From the NCBI RefSeq assembly GCF_018304965.1, contig NZ_JAGQED010000012.1, forward strand, positions 44,163 to 108,162: a DNA stretch of 64,000 nucleotides, given 5' to 3'. Shown piece by piece: positions 8,621-17,496 of the stretch (positions within the stretch are counted from its first letter, which is position 1; every line of letters starts with the position of its first letter). The translations under genes were made by a program, and so were the position numbers. The notes under the pieces were generated by a model that saw nothing but the letters and a program-made list of their open reading frames with translations, had not been told where the DNA came from and searched no databases. Origin of the DNA: Collimonas antrihumi (GTDB lineage: Bacteria > Pseudomonadota > Gammaproteobacteria > Burkholderiales > Burkholderiaceae_D).

Positions 8621-9388
8621 CTACACACCTAATAGTGCATTCAACACCGGCATCTTTTCTTCCAGCTGCGACGACGCAAACGACTCGACAATCTGGCCGT
8701 GCTCCATCACATAAAAACGATCTGCCAAAGGCGCTGCAAAACGGAAGTTCTGCTCAACCATCACGATCGTGTAACCCTTGGCTTTCAACGTGGTGATCAT
8801 GCGTGCCAGCGTTTGCACAATCACCGGCGCCAGGCCCTCGGAAATTTCATCCAGCAACAACAAACGCGCGCCGGTGCGCAAGATGCGCGCAACTGCCAGC
8901 ATCTGTTGTTCACCGCCGGACAGCCGCGTACCCTGGCTGTTCCTGCGTTCTTTCAGGTTGGGAAACATGTCATAGATTTCTTCGACAGACATGCCCTTTT
9001 CAGTGGTCGACAGCGACGGCGGCAACAACAGGTTTTCTTCCGTCGACAAGGAAGAAAATATGCCGCGCTCCTCAGGACAATAACCGACGCCATGATGCGC
9101 AATCTTGTGGGTCGGCAGGCCGATCGTCTCGACCCCGCCGATCCTGATCGAACCCTTGCGCGCACCGGTCAAGCCCATGATCGCGCGCATGGTAGTAGTG
9201 CGGCCGGCGCCGTTGCGGCCCAGCAGCGTCACCACTTCGCCCTTGTGCACACTGAGGTTCACATTGTGCAAAATGTGCGATTCGCCATACCAGGCTTGCA
9301 GATTTTCGATATCGAGCGCAGGCGTACCAAGCGTACCTTTTGCAGCCGCGCCGACAGATGGAGATTGTGGGGATTCAACTGCAGACAT
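8621..9388 (-). CDS. livF: Branched-chain amino-acid ABC ATPase LivF (Walker A Lys replaced by Arg)
   Basis: A 255-residue ABC ATPase of LivF type with signature LSGGEQQMLAVARIL and Walker B ARLLLLDEISEGLAP. The Walker A reads GRNGAGRTTT: the nearly invariant lysine is arginine (codon CGC, checked on the DNA). LivG in the same operon keeps GPNGAGKTT, so the heterodimer may still have one canonical site. The start at 9388 has AGGAG 8 nt upstream and overlaps the livG stop as TGATG. The substitution may be usual for a subfamily of these proteins rather than a defect. Confidence 0.92.
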   Translation of the reverse strand: MSAVESPQSPSVGAAAKGTLGTPALDIENLQAWYGESHILHNVNLSVHKGEVVTLLGRNGAGRTTTMRAIMGLTGARKGSIRIGGVETIGLPTHKIAHHGVGYCPEERGIFSSLSTEENLLLPPSLSTTEKGMSVEEIYDMFPNLKERRNSQGTRLSGGEQQMLAVARILRTGARLLLLDEISEGLAPVIVQTLARMITTLKAKGYTIVMVEQNFRFAAPLADRFYVMEHGQIVESFASSQLEEKMPVLNALLGV

Positions 9389-10158
9389 CAATGCGCTCCT
9401 GCCAGTACCTCGGTAGTGGTGCCCATATAGGCTTCCATTACCAACGGGTTCTTCGAGACTTCTTCATAGCGGCCTTCCGCCAGCATCGCACCGCGTTGCA
9501 GCACGCTGATCTTGTCGCAGATGCCTGACACCACATTCATGTTGTGCTCCACCATCAGGATGGTGCGGCCGGCAGATACCTTCTTGATCAGCGCCGTGAC
9601 CCGATCGACATCTTCGTGTCCCATGCCTTGCGTGGGTTCATCCAGCAGCATCAGTTCCGGCTCCATGCCCAGGGTGGTGGCAATCTCCAACGCCCGCTTG
9701 CGGCCGTATGGCAGATCGACTGTCAGGGTATCGGCAAATTCGGTCAGGTCGACTTCTGCCAGCAATTCCATCGCGCGCTCGTTCAATTGCGCCAGCGAAC
9801 TGCCGCTTTTCCAGAAATGGAAAGAAGTCCCCAGTGTGCGCTGCAATCCTATGCGGACGTTCTCCATCACGCTCAAATGCGGGAAAACAGCAGAAATCTG
9901 GAAGGAACGGATGATCCCCTGGCGGGCGATCTGGGCCGGCGCTTCGGTGGTGATGTCGCGGCCGTTGAACAGAATCTGGCCGGAAGTCGGCACCAGGAAT
10001 TTAGTCAGCAGATTGAAGCAAGTCGTCTTCCCTGCCCCGTTGGGACCGATCAGTGCGTGGATATGGCCGCGCTCGACCTGCAAGTTAACGCCATTGACGG
10101 CCGTAAACCCCCTGAACTCCTTGGTCAGATTTTTTGTCTCCAAGATGATGTCGGTCAT
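9388..10158 (-). CDS. livG: Branched-chain amino-acid ABC ATPase LivG
   Basis: A 256-residue ABC ATPase with Walker A LIGPNGAGKTTCFNLLT, an extended insert before the signature (PYGRKRALEIATTL) and Walker B PELMLLDEPTQGMGHED, the usual LivG arrangement. The C-terminal MEAYMGTTT matches the family end. I use the ATG at 10158, which has GGAGA 6 nt upstream and begins MTDIILETKNLTKEF; a longer reading frame adds 46 residues without homology. It is the first gene of the liv operon, and its promoter should lie in 10159-10381. Confidence 0.93.
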   Translation of the reverse strand: MTDIILETKNLTKEFRGFTAVNGVNLQVERGHIHALIGPNGAGKTTCFNLLTKFLVPTSGQILFNGRDITTEAPAQIARQGIIRSFQISAVFPHLSVMENVRIGLQRTLGTSFHFWKSGSSLAQLNERAMELLAEVDLTEFADTLTVDLPYGRKRALEIATTLGMEPELMLLDEPTQGMGHEDVDRVTALIKKVSAGRTILMVEHNMNVVSGICDKISVLQRGAMLAEGRYEEVSKNPLVMEAYMGTTTEVLAGAH

Positions 10159-10381
10159 CTGGTCTCCTATTGATATTGCTTGTTCGGAACATTCCTGGTT
10201 CAAAGATGAAATGGCAATCATCTTATCAGCCTTATATTTTTTTATGGATACTACCGGTGCCACTCTACTGGAGCAATACGTAGAAATACTATACAAAAAC
10301 TTTACAGAAATTAACTATGCCTGACAAAATAGTTTGCTAAATATTTATGTCAGGAAACCAAATTTTGTTTGATTCTTCCTC
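10159..10381 (-). promoter_or_regulatory. liv operon upstream region, AT-rich, with an inverted repeat
   Basis: This 223-bp AT-rich gap holds no gene. CCTGACA (10320-10326) and TGTCAGG (10348-10354) form an inverted repeat 28 bp past the GMC-gene stop. It could terminate that gene or serve as an operator for liv. I could not assign a confident -35/-10 pair. Confidence 0.4.
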
Positions 10382-12004
10382 CTAGCGGCCTTCCTTTATG
10401 AATTTTGCTGCCATTTCCGCAATCATCAAGGTTGGCGAATTGGTATTGCCGGAAGTGATCGTCGGCATCACGGAGGCATCAACCACGCGCAATCCGGCCA
10501 CGCCTTTGACCCGGAGCTGGCTATCCACCACCGCCATCGGATCGTCGCTGCGGCCCATCTTGCAAGTCCCTACCGGATGAAAAATCGTGGTGCCGACCTC
10601 GCCGGCGGCCTTGATCAATTCCTCTTCAGTCCGGTATTGCATGCCAGGCTTGAATTCTTCCGGCGCATATTTTTGCAGCGCCGGCGCTGCGATGATCTTG
10701 CGGGTCAGTTGCAGCGAAGCCGCCGCCACTTTGCGGTCTTCATCGGTATCCAGATAATTCAGCGTGATTTTTGGCGCACCCTCTGCCCTACCGGAGCCAA
10801 TCCGCACATGGCCGCGCGAGGTCGGGCGTAAATTACAGACGCTGGCGGTAAAGGCTGGAAACGCGTGCAAAGGATCGCCGAATTTCTCCAGCGATAAAGG
10901 TTGCACGTGATATTCCAGATTTGCAGTCGCTTGCATCGCATCGGATTTGGCAAACGCCCCCAATTGCGAAGGCGCCATCGACATCGGTCCGCTCTGCCTC
11001 AGCAAATATTCCATGCCGATTTTCGCTTTGCCAAACCAGCTGTTACTCATCGTATTCAGGGTCTTGACGCCGCTAATCTTGAACGCCATCCTGATCTGCA
11101 GATGATCTTGCAGATTCTCGCCCACGCCTGGCGTATCCTGCATGACCGGAATTTGATGTTGCTGCAACAGCGCCGCCGGACCGATGCCTGACAATTGCAA
11201 AATTTGCGGAGACCCTACAGCGCCCGCGCTCAATAAAGTTTCGCGGCTGGCCTCGGCATGCCACTCCTTGCCGCCACCGGAAAACTCAACTCCTTTGCAC
11301 ACCAGCCCCTGCTCGCCACGCTCCAGCAACAGGCGCTTTACCTGGCAACCAGTCATGATCGTCAAGTTGCCGCGGCCGCTGGCTGAACGCAAAAACGCCT
11401 TGGCTGCATTCCAGCGAATGCCGCGTTTCTGGTTGACGTCAAAGTAGCCGGATCCTTCATTGTCGCCGCGATTAAAGTCGTCAACTTTGGGAATGCCGAC
11501 TTCAGCCGCGGCATCCCGGAAAGCATCCAGGATTTTCCACGACAAACGCTGTTTTTCAACGCGCCACTCACCGCCCGCGCCGTGGAATTCGTTAGCGCCG
11601 CCGTAGTGATCCTCGCTCTTTTTAAACAGCGGCAGCACCTGCTCCCAGCGCCATGCCGGATCGCCGGTAAGCTGCGCCCATTGATCATAATCACGGGCCT
11701 GGCCGCGCATGTAAATCATGCCATTGATCGATGAGCTTCCACCCAATACCTTACCGCGCGGATAAATCAGGCTACGCCCATTCAAACCGACATCAGGTTC
11801 AGTACGGTACATCCAGTCGGTACGAGGATTATTGATGCAATACAGGTAGCCGACAGGAATGTGGATCCAGATGTAATCGTCTTTTGCGCCTGCTTCAATC
11901 AGCAATACCTTGACCGAACCATCCTGCGTCAAACGATTCGCCAACACACAGCCGGCGGTGCCCGCGCCAATCACGATGTAGTCGTACTTACCTGCTGTTT
12001 CCAT
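10382..12004 (-). CDS. GMC-family FAD oxidoreductase (choline/alcohol dehydrogenase type)
   Basis: A 540-residue flavoenzyme. The N-terminus DYIVIGAGTAGCVLANRLT binds the ADP part of FAD; PRGKVLGGSSSINGMIYMRG is GMC signature 1 and AGAVGSPQILQLSGIGP is signature 2. The C-terminal catalytic region contains IFHPVGTCKMG (active-site histidine) and NTNSPTLMIAEMA. Close relatives include choline dehydrogenase BetA and alcohol dehydrogenase AlkJ. No betaine-aldehyde dehydrogenase is nearby, so an alcohol or polyol substrate is equally likely. It is divergent from a broken LysR gene that probably controlled it. Confidence 0.88.
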   Translation of the reverse strand: METAGKYDYIVIGAGTAGCVLANRLTQDGSVKVLLIEAGAKDDYIWIHIPVGYLYCINNPRTDWMYRTEPDVGLNGRSLIYPRGKVLGGSSSINGMIYMRGQARDYDQWAQLTGDPAWRWEQVLPLFKKSEDHYGGANEFHGAGGEWRVEKQRLSWKILDAFRDAAAEVGIPKVDDFNRGDNEGSGYFDVNQKRGIRWNAAKAFLRSASGRGNLTIMTGCQVKRLLLERGEQGLVCKGVEFSGGGKEWHAEASRETLLSAGAVGSPQILQLSGIGPAALLQQHQIPVMQDTPGVGENLQDHLQIRMAFKISGVKTLNTMSNSWFGKAKIGMEYLLRQSGPMSMAPSQLGAFAKSDAMQATANLEYHVQPLSLEKFGDPLHAFPAFTASVCNLRPTSRGHVRIGSGRAEGAPKITLNYLDTDEDRKVAAASLQLTRKIIAAPALQKYAPEEFKPGMQYRTEEELIKAAGEVGTTIFHPVGTCKMGRSDDPMAVVDSQLRVKGVAGLRVVDASVMPTITSGNTNSPTLMIAEMAAKFIKEGR

Positions 12005-12082
12005 GCGTCTCTTTCTATTTTTAATTATTTATACTATTTAATAAATGCTAACAATCAAATCACCTGATGAAAAATTAATCAA

Positions 12083-12955
12083 ATGGATATTACCCAACTT
12101 CGCGCCTTCGTCACCGTCGCCAGGGAAGGAAACCTGACCCGCGCTGCCGAATTACTACATGTCACACAACCGGCTGTCAGCCTGCAAATCAAGTCATTGC
12201 AGAGCCGCTAGAATCTGCAATTATTTATACGCATTCCAAGTAGCATGACGTTGACCGACGATGACAGCAAGTTACTGCCATTTGCAGAACGTGCAATTGC
12301 TGCCGTGTCCGAGTTACGCCAACAAGCAGAAAGCCTGCATTCAAACAGCTCAGAAATCCTGAGCGGAAAACTCGCGATCGGTACAATTCTCGATCCTGAA
12401 TTCATCCGGCTCGGTACCTTTCTCCAGCGTTTGGTAGAAAGTTATCCACAGCTTTCCACACAGTTGCAACACAGCATGTCTGACGATGTACTGCGGCAGA
12501 TCAAATCAGGCCATCTCGATGTCGGTTACTACCTTGGTATACCAAACAAAACTTTCCATCGGCTCACACTGACACAATTTACTTACTGCGTGCTTGCACC
12601 ATCAGGTTGGAAAAGCCGTGTTTCTGGAAAAGACTGGCCGGCTTTGGCTGAATTACCCTGGATTTGGACGCCGCCAGAGTCGGCCCATCATCGTTTACTC
12701 AGTAAAACCTTTGCTCAATACAAAGTTGCTTTGGTTGACCAGGAACCATCGATGCTGGATCTGGTGAAATCCGGAGTCGGTCTATCTTTAGTGCGTGAGT
12801 CAATTGCATTGCGTGAAGCACATGCTCATGGCCTCGTAATTTCAGATACGGTCAATTTATCCACCGAACTTTCGTTTATTACCCTGGATAAACGTAAAGA
12901 CGAACCAGTCATAGCTGCGATATTTGCCATATTGAAGACGATTTGGCGTAATTAA
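12083..12955 (+). pseudogene. LysR-family regulator interrupted by an in-frame TAG
   Basis: From the ATG at 12083 the frame encodes a normal LysR HTH (MDITQLRAFVTVAREGNLTR, then AAELLHVTQPAVSLQIKSLQ). It meets TAG at 12209-12211 (codon 43) and continues open in the same frame to TAA at 12955. The residue replaced sits where LysR proteins usually have Leu (LQSR-stop-NLQLF), so one T-to-A change of TTG would explain it. Without the stop the protein would be 290 residues with an intact effector domain. It diverges from the GMC oxidoreductase gene across 78 bp. It could be a recent pseudogene, a sequencing error, or yield a truncated product from ATG 12245. Confidence 0.85.
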
Positions 12956-13017
12956 TGTCTTAAAAACATTTTTTTAGAGCAGAAATCCTCTTTTTTTGGA
13001 AAACCAGTTTCTTCAGC

Positions 13018-13185
13018 TTTGTATTTAAAGATTTATATATATAAATAGTAGTAGTAGTTAACCACGTGCTTTTCTGTGGATAACTATGAATTTGACTATT
13101 CATTCAAGCACTTACGACTTGGATAAAGGCTGAGTAAACCTTGTATCTGGAAAGAACATTTCTTGGATAAAAAATGAGGTGTGGA
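13018..13185. repeat. Origin module, copy 1
   Basis: Direct repeat of 13410-13577, offset 392 bp. The first 120 bp (13018-13137) differ at only a handful of bases; similarity then declines but remains visible through GTGGA near 13185. It contains the AT-rich segment, TAG x4 at 13046-13057 and the DnaA box at 13075-13083. Confidence 0.93.
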
Positions 13186-13409
13186 TATCTAACGCGATTA
13201 TTCACAATGGATTCCTGCAGTTATCCAAAGACTTATCCACAGTTGCTTTTCTGAATCTCCTTCTTTTCTACTTTCGCTGTAGATGTCTTTTGTAAATTTC
13301 ATCAAAAGGAACTTGAACAAAAAACCAATTTTTTTTGAGAAGTTGGTTTTTTAACTTTTTTTTGTTAATTATTTTTTTAAAGCAACTTCAAAAGAAAAAG
13401 CTTTTCGGT

Positions 13410-13577
13410 TTTGTATTTAAAGATTTATATATATAAATAGTAGTAGTAGTTAACGCCCTGCTTTTCTGTGGATAACTATAAATTTGACCATTCATTCAAG
13501 CACTTACGACTTGGATAAAGGCTGAGTAATCGGTGTATCCCTGAAGAACAGTTCTTGGATAAAAAGAGGGTTGTGGA
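13410..13577. repeat. Origin module, copy 2
   Basis: Second copy, with the AT-rich segment, TAG x4 at 13438-13449, the same 17-bp spacing and the DnaA box at 13467-13475. Differences from copy 1 cluster in the spacer (CACGTGC versus GCCCTGC). Confidence 0.93.
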
Positions 13578-13779
13578 AAACTTTCTCAGATATCCACAAT
13601 TGAAAAACACGATATCCACAGCTTTATCCACAAAATTGAAAAATTTGTCTGAATTTGCTTGTTTACCGCTGTTTTTAAGTCCGGCCAGGCAATTTTTAAG
13701 AAAAATTTTCTCCTGCCTAAATAATGAGCACCGCCAAAGAAAAGAAAAATCTGGACAAGCGAAACTCAAAGCCTTAATG

Positions 13780-13792
13780 TACGCATAGCGTA
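13780..13792. promoter_or_regulatory. Palindrome upstream of the ATCase gene
   Basis: TACGC-ATA-GCGTA lies 17 bp before the start codon and is followed by TATATAAGGGAG. A related GCGTATATATGG occurs inside the gene near 14021. It could be an operator for the HTH-like N-terminus of the encoded protein; this is inference. Confidence 0.4.
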
Positions 13793-13808
13793 TATAAGGG
13801 AGATGTGA

Positions 13809-15110
13809 ATGAGCGATCAGCAGACTTTTCTCCGCGATGCCATGCGTCGCATGAACCTTACCAGGGACAATTTTTCCGACCGCATTGGTGTTCGCAGGCG
13901 TGCGCTGGATACTTGGCTGCTCCCGGAAACATCCGGCGAATTCCGCGTCATGCCTGACATTGTCAGCAAATTCGTCAACGAAATCATCGCTAGCGAACTG
14001 ACGCAATCGCCCTTAACGCAAAGCGTATATATGGCGAAAGCAGGCGCACCACTACGCGAGCAGATTTCCCATAACGGCAAACCGCAACTCGTGTCGGTAG
14101 ACCAGTTTTCGCGCGACTCGCTCGAACAGCTGTTCAGAGTAGCGGACATCATGCAGCCCATTGCAAGGCGCCAGAAGGTCTCGCGCATCCTCGAGGGTGC
14201 CGTACTAGCCAATTTATTCTTTGAAGCCAGCACGCGCACGCGCATCAGCTTTGGGGCGGCTTTTTGCCGGCTGGGTGGCTCGGTATGCGATACGACCGGC
14301 TTCACCTTCTCTTCCATGACCAAAGGCGAGTCGATTTATGACACCAGCCGTGTCATCAGCGGTTATGTCGACGCGCTGGTGGTCAGGCATCCGGAACAGG
14401 GAGCGGTCGACGAATTCGCCCGCGCTACGAATATCCCGGTAATCAACGGCGGTGATGGTCCCGGCGAACACCCGAGCCAGGCGATTCTCGACCTGTACAC
14501 CATTCAGCGCGAATTCTCGCGGCTAGGGAAACTGATTGATGGCGCCCATATCGTCATGGCGGGCGATTTGAAGTACGGCCGCACAGTGCATTCGCTGATC
14601 AAGCTGCTGGCGCTCTATCGCGGCCTGAAATTCACTTTGATAGCACCGCCCACGCTGGAGATGCCCACCCATATCCTGGACCGCATTGCACGCGGCGGCC
14701 ACGTGGTGGAACAATCGACTTCCCTGGCGCAAGGATTGAAAGGCGCGGATATCGTGTATGCCACACGGATCCAGAAGGAGCGTTTTGCCGATGAGGCGAT
14801 AGAAGGCTATACCCCGGATTTCCAGATTAACCAGGCTTTGATCGACGCCAGTTGCAGCGCCGACACTATCGTCATGCATCCGCTGCCGCGCGACGGCCGG
14901 CCAGGCGCCAACGACCTGAGCACCGATCTCAACCACGATCCACGCCTGGCGATTTTCCGCCAGACAGACAATGGCATACCGGTAAGAATGGCGATCTTTG
15001 CCACTTTGCTAGGCGTGGAGAACCAGGTGCAGCATTCGATGCGCGATGTCAGCTGGCGTTCGCCGCACCATGTGGGGCCGGACGATGCAGTGTTTGATGG
15101 ACTGGATTGA
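13809..15110 (+). CDS. pyrB: Aspartate carbamoyltransferase with an extra N-terminal HTH-like segment
   Basis: A 433-residue protein, about 120 longer than E. coli PyrB. Residues ~95-430 hold the full ATCase catalytic set: STRTR (141-145), SSMTKGES (168-174, the 80s loop), VRHP (192-195), GEHPSQ (219-224), LKYGRT (254-259), RIQKER (320-325) and HPLPR (357-361). It should condense carbamoyl phosphate and aspartate in pyrimidine synthesis. Residues 1-62 look helix-turn-helix-like (FLRDAMRRMNLTRDNFSDRI, then GVRRRALDTWLLPE). GGGAGA stands 6 nt before the ATG. No pyrC or pyrI is adjacent. The gene starts about 175 bp from the last DnaA box. The extension may be regulatory or structural. Confidence 0.9.
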   Translation: MSDQQTFLRDAMRRMNLTRDNFSDRIGVRRRALDTWLLPETSGEFRVMPDIVSKFVNEIIASELTQSPLTQSVYMAKAGAPLREQISHNGKPQLVSVDQFSRDSLEQLFRVADIMQPIARRQKVSRILEGAVLANLFFEASTRTRISFGAAFCRLGGSVCDTTGFTFSSMTKGESIYDTSRVISGYVDALVVRHPEQGAVDEFARATNIPVINGGDGPGEHPSQAILDLYTIQREFSRLGKLIDGAHIVMAGDLKYGRTVHSLIKLLALYRGLKFTLIAPPTLEMPTHILDRIARGGHVVEQSTSLAQGLKGADIVYATRIQKERFADEAIEGYTPDFQINQALIDASCSADTIVMHPLPRDGRPGANDLSTDLNHDPRLAIFRQTDNGIPVRMAIFATLLGVENQVQHSMRDVSWRSPHHVGPDDAVFDGLD

Positions 15111-15126
15111 GATGTGCAGTTCATTG

Positions 15127-15154
15127 TAGGGAGGGCACCAGTGCCCACCCTACC
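15127..15154. repeat. GTAG-headed REP-like palindrome, copy a
   Basis: GTAGGGAGGGCAC / GTGCCCACCCTAC with a 2-nt loop. It is related to copies b, c and d at 29.7, 35.1 and 40.4 kb. It lies between convergent genes. Confidence 0.85.
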
Positions 15155-15183
15155 CGGTCGCTCAAGGCGGGGAAATGCGCCTC

Positions 15184-17217
15184 CTAGTGCGCCTTCACCT
15201 TCTTTTGCGGCATAGTCTTGCCGGGCGGAGGTGCTACCGGTTTCTGCCTGGCTTCCGCCAGCAAGCCGGCGCAATCGCTTTGCTGATCCGGGCTGATATT
15301 GATCAAAGGCAGCACAGCAGTCACCGGCGCCAGCACGGCTAACGCAATCGCGCCGCCAGCCTTCAACGCCAGTACACCCTTGTCCACCCCCACGTCAGGA
15401 TTCTTGAAGCTGCCCGTGACGTGTATCGGGGTTCTCAGCGTGAAAATCCGCAGTCCCTTGGATTTCGGATGAATGATCAGGGCCAGCGACTCCTGAGCCA
15501 GATTGATCTTGCCGTCGACGTTGATGATCGCATCGTCGGTATCCATCACGAAGGTGCGGGTGTCCATGACGCCATTGGTCACCGCAAAATCGCTGGCCAG
15601 GCAATTCAGCTTGACCTGCTTATCGCCGAACACTTTGGAAATCACTACATTGCCGATATTCAGGCCAGCCGCTTCCAGCACGAACTTGCTGATGGAACCT
15701 TGATTGACGAGTGTCTTCAGCTCGCCGTTCGCGCTGCCCAGCAAGCTGGCGACGGAATTGCCAACCGCCGATAACGAGGCATCGCCGTTTATTTCACCCA
15801 GGCTGGCCTGGGCCGATTCCAGTGTCGGAAATAGCTGCTTGATTTTCAGATGGCGCGCCGAAATCTTCATCTCGGCCTTGATCAATTTATTTCTGCCATC
15901 AAGTTTTATGTTGGAAATCAGATTGCCGCCCGCCACGCCGAAATTCAATGGCGTCAATGACAGCACGCTGTCTTTCAAATGCAGGTCCGCCACCAGATCC
16001 TGGATCGGCAGCTCTTTGTCGCGGATAATTTTACGGCCGGTGAATTTGACATCGGCATCGATGCTGCCCCAGCGCGTGGTGTCGAACTGCTCGACCGGCA
16101 ACACCTTGTTGCCAGGCTGAGCCACACCGTCTCCGCGATTAGCCTTGCTGGCATTCGAGTCGGCACCGATCAACGGCGCCAGATCCTGCAGTCTGAGCTG
16201 ATTGGACAGCAGCGTGCCTTTCAACAACAGCCGCGGTTTCTGGGCGATATATTCGAACGTGCCGGACAAATCGCTGGAGCCGACATGGCCGCTGAACTTA
16301 TCGTAAGTCCAGTCGCCGCCGGCGCGATCGATCTTGCCGATCAGCCGTCCTTCGGTGGCAAATGGCGGCGTCGCCGGCAGTACGATGCCAGTCAACGGAT
16401 ACAGGTTCGACATGCTGGCGCCGGACAGTTTCAGCCGCAGGTCGAGCGCTGCCAGGTCACTCGGTTTGGTCAAGGTTCCCTGCACTTCAATCGCGGTCTT
16501 GCCGACATGGACGCTGGCTTGCAGCGGATACGGCTTGCTGGAATTTTGCAACGACAGCACTGCGCCGGCTTTACCCTCACCGCTGACCGCGGCCTTGTTA
16601 AACGTACCGCCGACTTTCCAGCCGATGCCATAACCTTCCGCGCTTGTCACAGGCAGGCTATCGATATCGGCCTGGATGTCGATCTTGCTGACCGGATCCA
16701 GCAATCTCACCGTGCCCTTGGCCAGCACCAGTTTTTGCAGTTCAAGCTGCCAGGCAGACGGCCCGCTCGATTTGAACGTCCAGTTATTGGCGCCATCCGG
16801 CTTGCGTTCCAATGCGATGTTCGGTGCGTTCAGCTCCAGCGATGGCAACACGATATTGTGGGCCAGCAACGGCAATGGGCTCAATGAAAATGTCAGCTGG
16901 CCGATTTCTGCCATATGCGGGCCGGTCTTGGCCCAATCGGGATTGTCGAGCACGATATCTTTGGCGCTAAGGCGTGGCCAGGGCACCCACCGGCGCCAGC
17001 TTTCCTGACCGGTTTGCGATTTTTCCCAAGTCAATGACAGATCGCCGCGAATCGCAAAGTTGCGTCCGGTAGCCTCGCTGACACGCTCGTTGAGCCATGG
17101 CTTGGCGCGGTTCCAGTCGAACGTGAGCAGTAATGCCGTACACAGTGCAACCAAACCAATCAGCGCGGCGATCGACCATAACAACAGCCGCGCGGGTCGA
17201 AATATAGGGGTAGTCAT
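15184..17217 (-). CDS. AsmA-family envelope protein
   Basis: A 677-residue protein with one N-terminal membrane anchor (LLLWSIAALIGLVALCTALL) followed directly by the AsmA-type start FDWNRAKPWLNERVSEATGR. The body is long and beta-rich. The C-terminal AsmA_2 region includes LVNQGSISKFVLEAAGLNIG and TFVMDTDDAIINVDGKINLA. AsmA-like proteins belong to the periplasm-spanning lipid-transfer bridge group and affect outer-membrane biogenesis. The C-terminus is basic (KTMPQKKVKAH). It is convergent with pyrB and divergent from the DUF3300 gene across 279 bp. Confidence 0.85.
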   Translation of the reverse strand: MTTPIFRPARLLLWSIAALIGLVALCTALLLTFDWNRAKPWLNERVSEATGRNFAIRGDLSLTWEKSQTGQESWRRWVPWPRLSAKDIVLDNPDWAKTGPHMAEIGQLTFSLSPLPLLAHNIVLPSLELNAPNIALERKPDGANNWTFKSSGPSAWQLELQKLVLAKGTVRLLDPVSKIDIQADIDSLPVTSAEGYGIGWKVGGTFNKAAVSGEGKAGAVLSLQNSSKPYPLQASVHVGKTAIEVQGTLTKPSDLAALDLRLKLSGASMSNLYPLTGIVLPATPPFATEGRLIGKIDRAGGDWTYDKFSGHVGSSDLSGTFEYIAQKPRLLLKGTLLSNQLRLQDLAPLIGADSNASKANRGDGVAQPGNKVLPVEQFDTTRWGSIDADVKFTGRKIIRDKELPIQDLVADLHLKDSVLSLTPLNFGVAGGNLISNIKLDGRNKLIKAEMKISARHLKIKQLFPTLESAQASLGEINGDASLSAVGNSVASLLGSANGELKTLVNQGSISKFVLEAAGLNIGNVVISKVFGDKQVKLNCLASDFAVTNGVMDTRTFVMDTDDAIINVDGKINLAQESLALIIHPKSKGLRIFTLRTPIHVTGSFKNPDVGVDKGVLALKAGGAIALAVLAPVTAVLPLINISPDQQSDCAGLLAEARQKPVAPPPGKTMPQKKVKAH

Positions 17218-17496
17218 AGATTTGTGATGGGCATCGTGATGGAAAGGTTCAATTTGACAAGTGTTACGGGCGTATTGTTTGCTGCTTTGGCAATACTAAG
17301 TCGATAAATGATTGTATGCCATCGTCCGTGTCATCGAGACCTGATGAGGAAACGTTAACTAATGATGCAGGCTGAATCGGCATGATTCTTTGCAGAGTGT
17401 GAGACATGCAAGAGTTTGTAACCCCTTGTTGCATAGATAATCCGCCGTGCTAGCTTGTAACTAACCACTATCCATTCCTTGCTGTCGGGAGAAAAA

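Larger units (their letters stand above)
12956..13779. other. oriC: Probable chromosomal replication origin (oriC)
   Basis: This 0.8-kb non-coding AT-rich stretch carries exact or near-exact DnaA boxes: TGTGGATAA at 13075-13083 and 13467-13475 (minus-strand boxes), TTATTCACA at 13198-13206, TTATCCACA at 13233-13241 and 13624-13632, and ATATCCACA at 13590-13598 and 13612-13620. Long A/T tracts lie at 12963-13000 and 13318-13380. An approximately 165-bp module occurs twice. In both copies an AT-rich segment (TATTTAAAGATTTATATATA) is followed by four TAG trinucleotides, a 17-bp spacer and a DnaA box, which is the published order of a basal unwinding system (DUE, DnaA-trio, GC-rich spacer, box). 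Gene strand bias switches here and parA/parS are close. dnaA itself is not in the window. Confidence 0.85.

Noticed and set aside
10297..10381. Rho-independent terminator after the GMC gene
   Set aside because: The CCTGACA/TGTCAGG pair has a 21-nt loop and no T-run, so it is kept only as an inverted repeat.
12442..12450. DnaA boxes outside the origin region (12442, 44391, 60547)
   Set aside because: Single nine-base matches are expected by chance at this density; only the cluster at 13.07-13.63 kb with AT-rich modules is meaningful.
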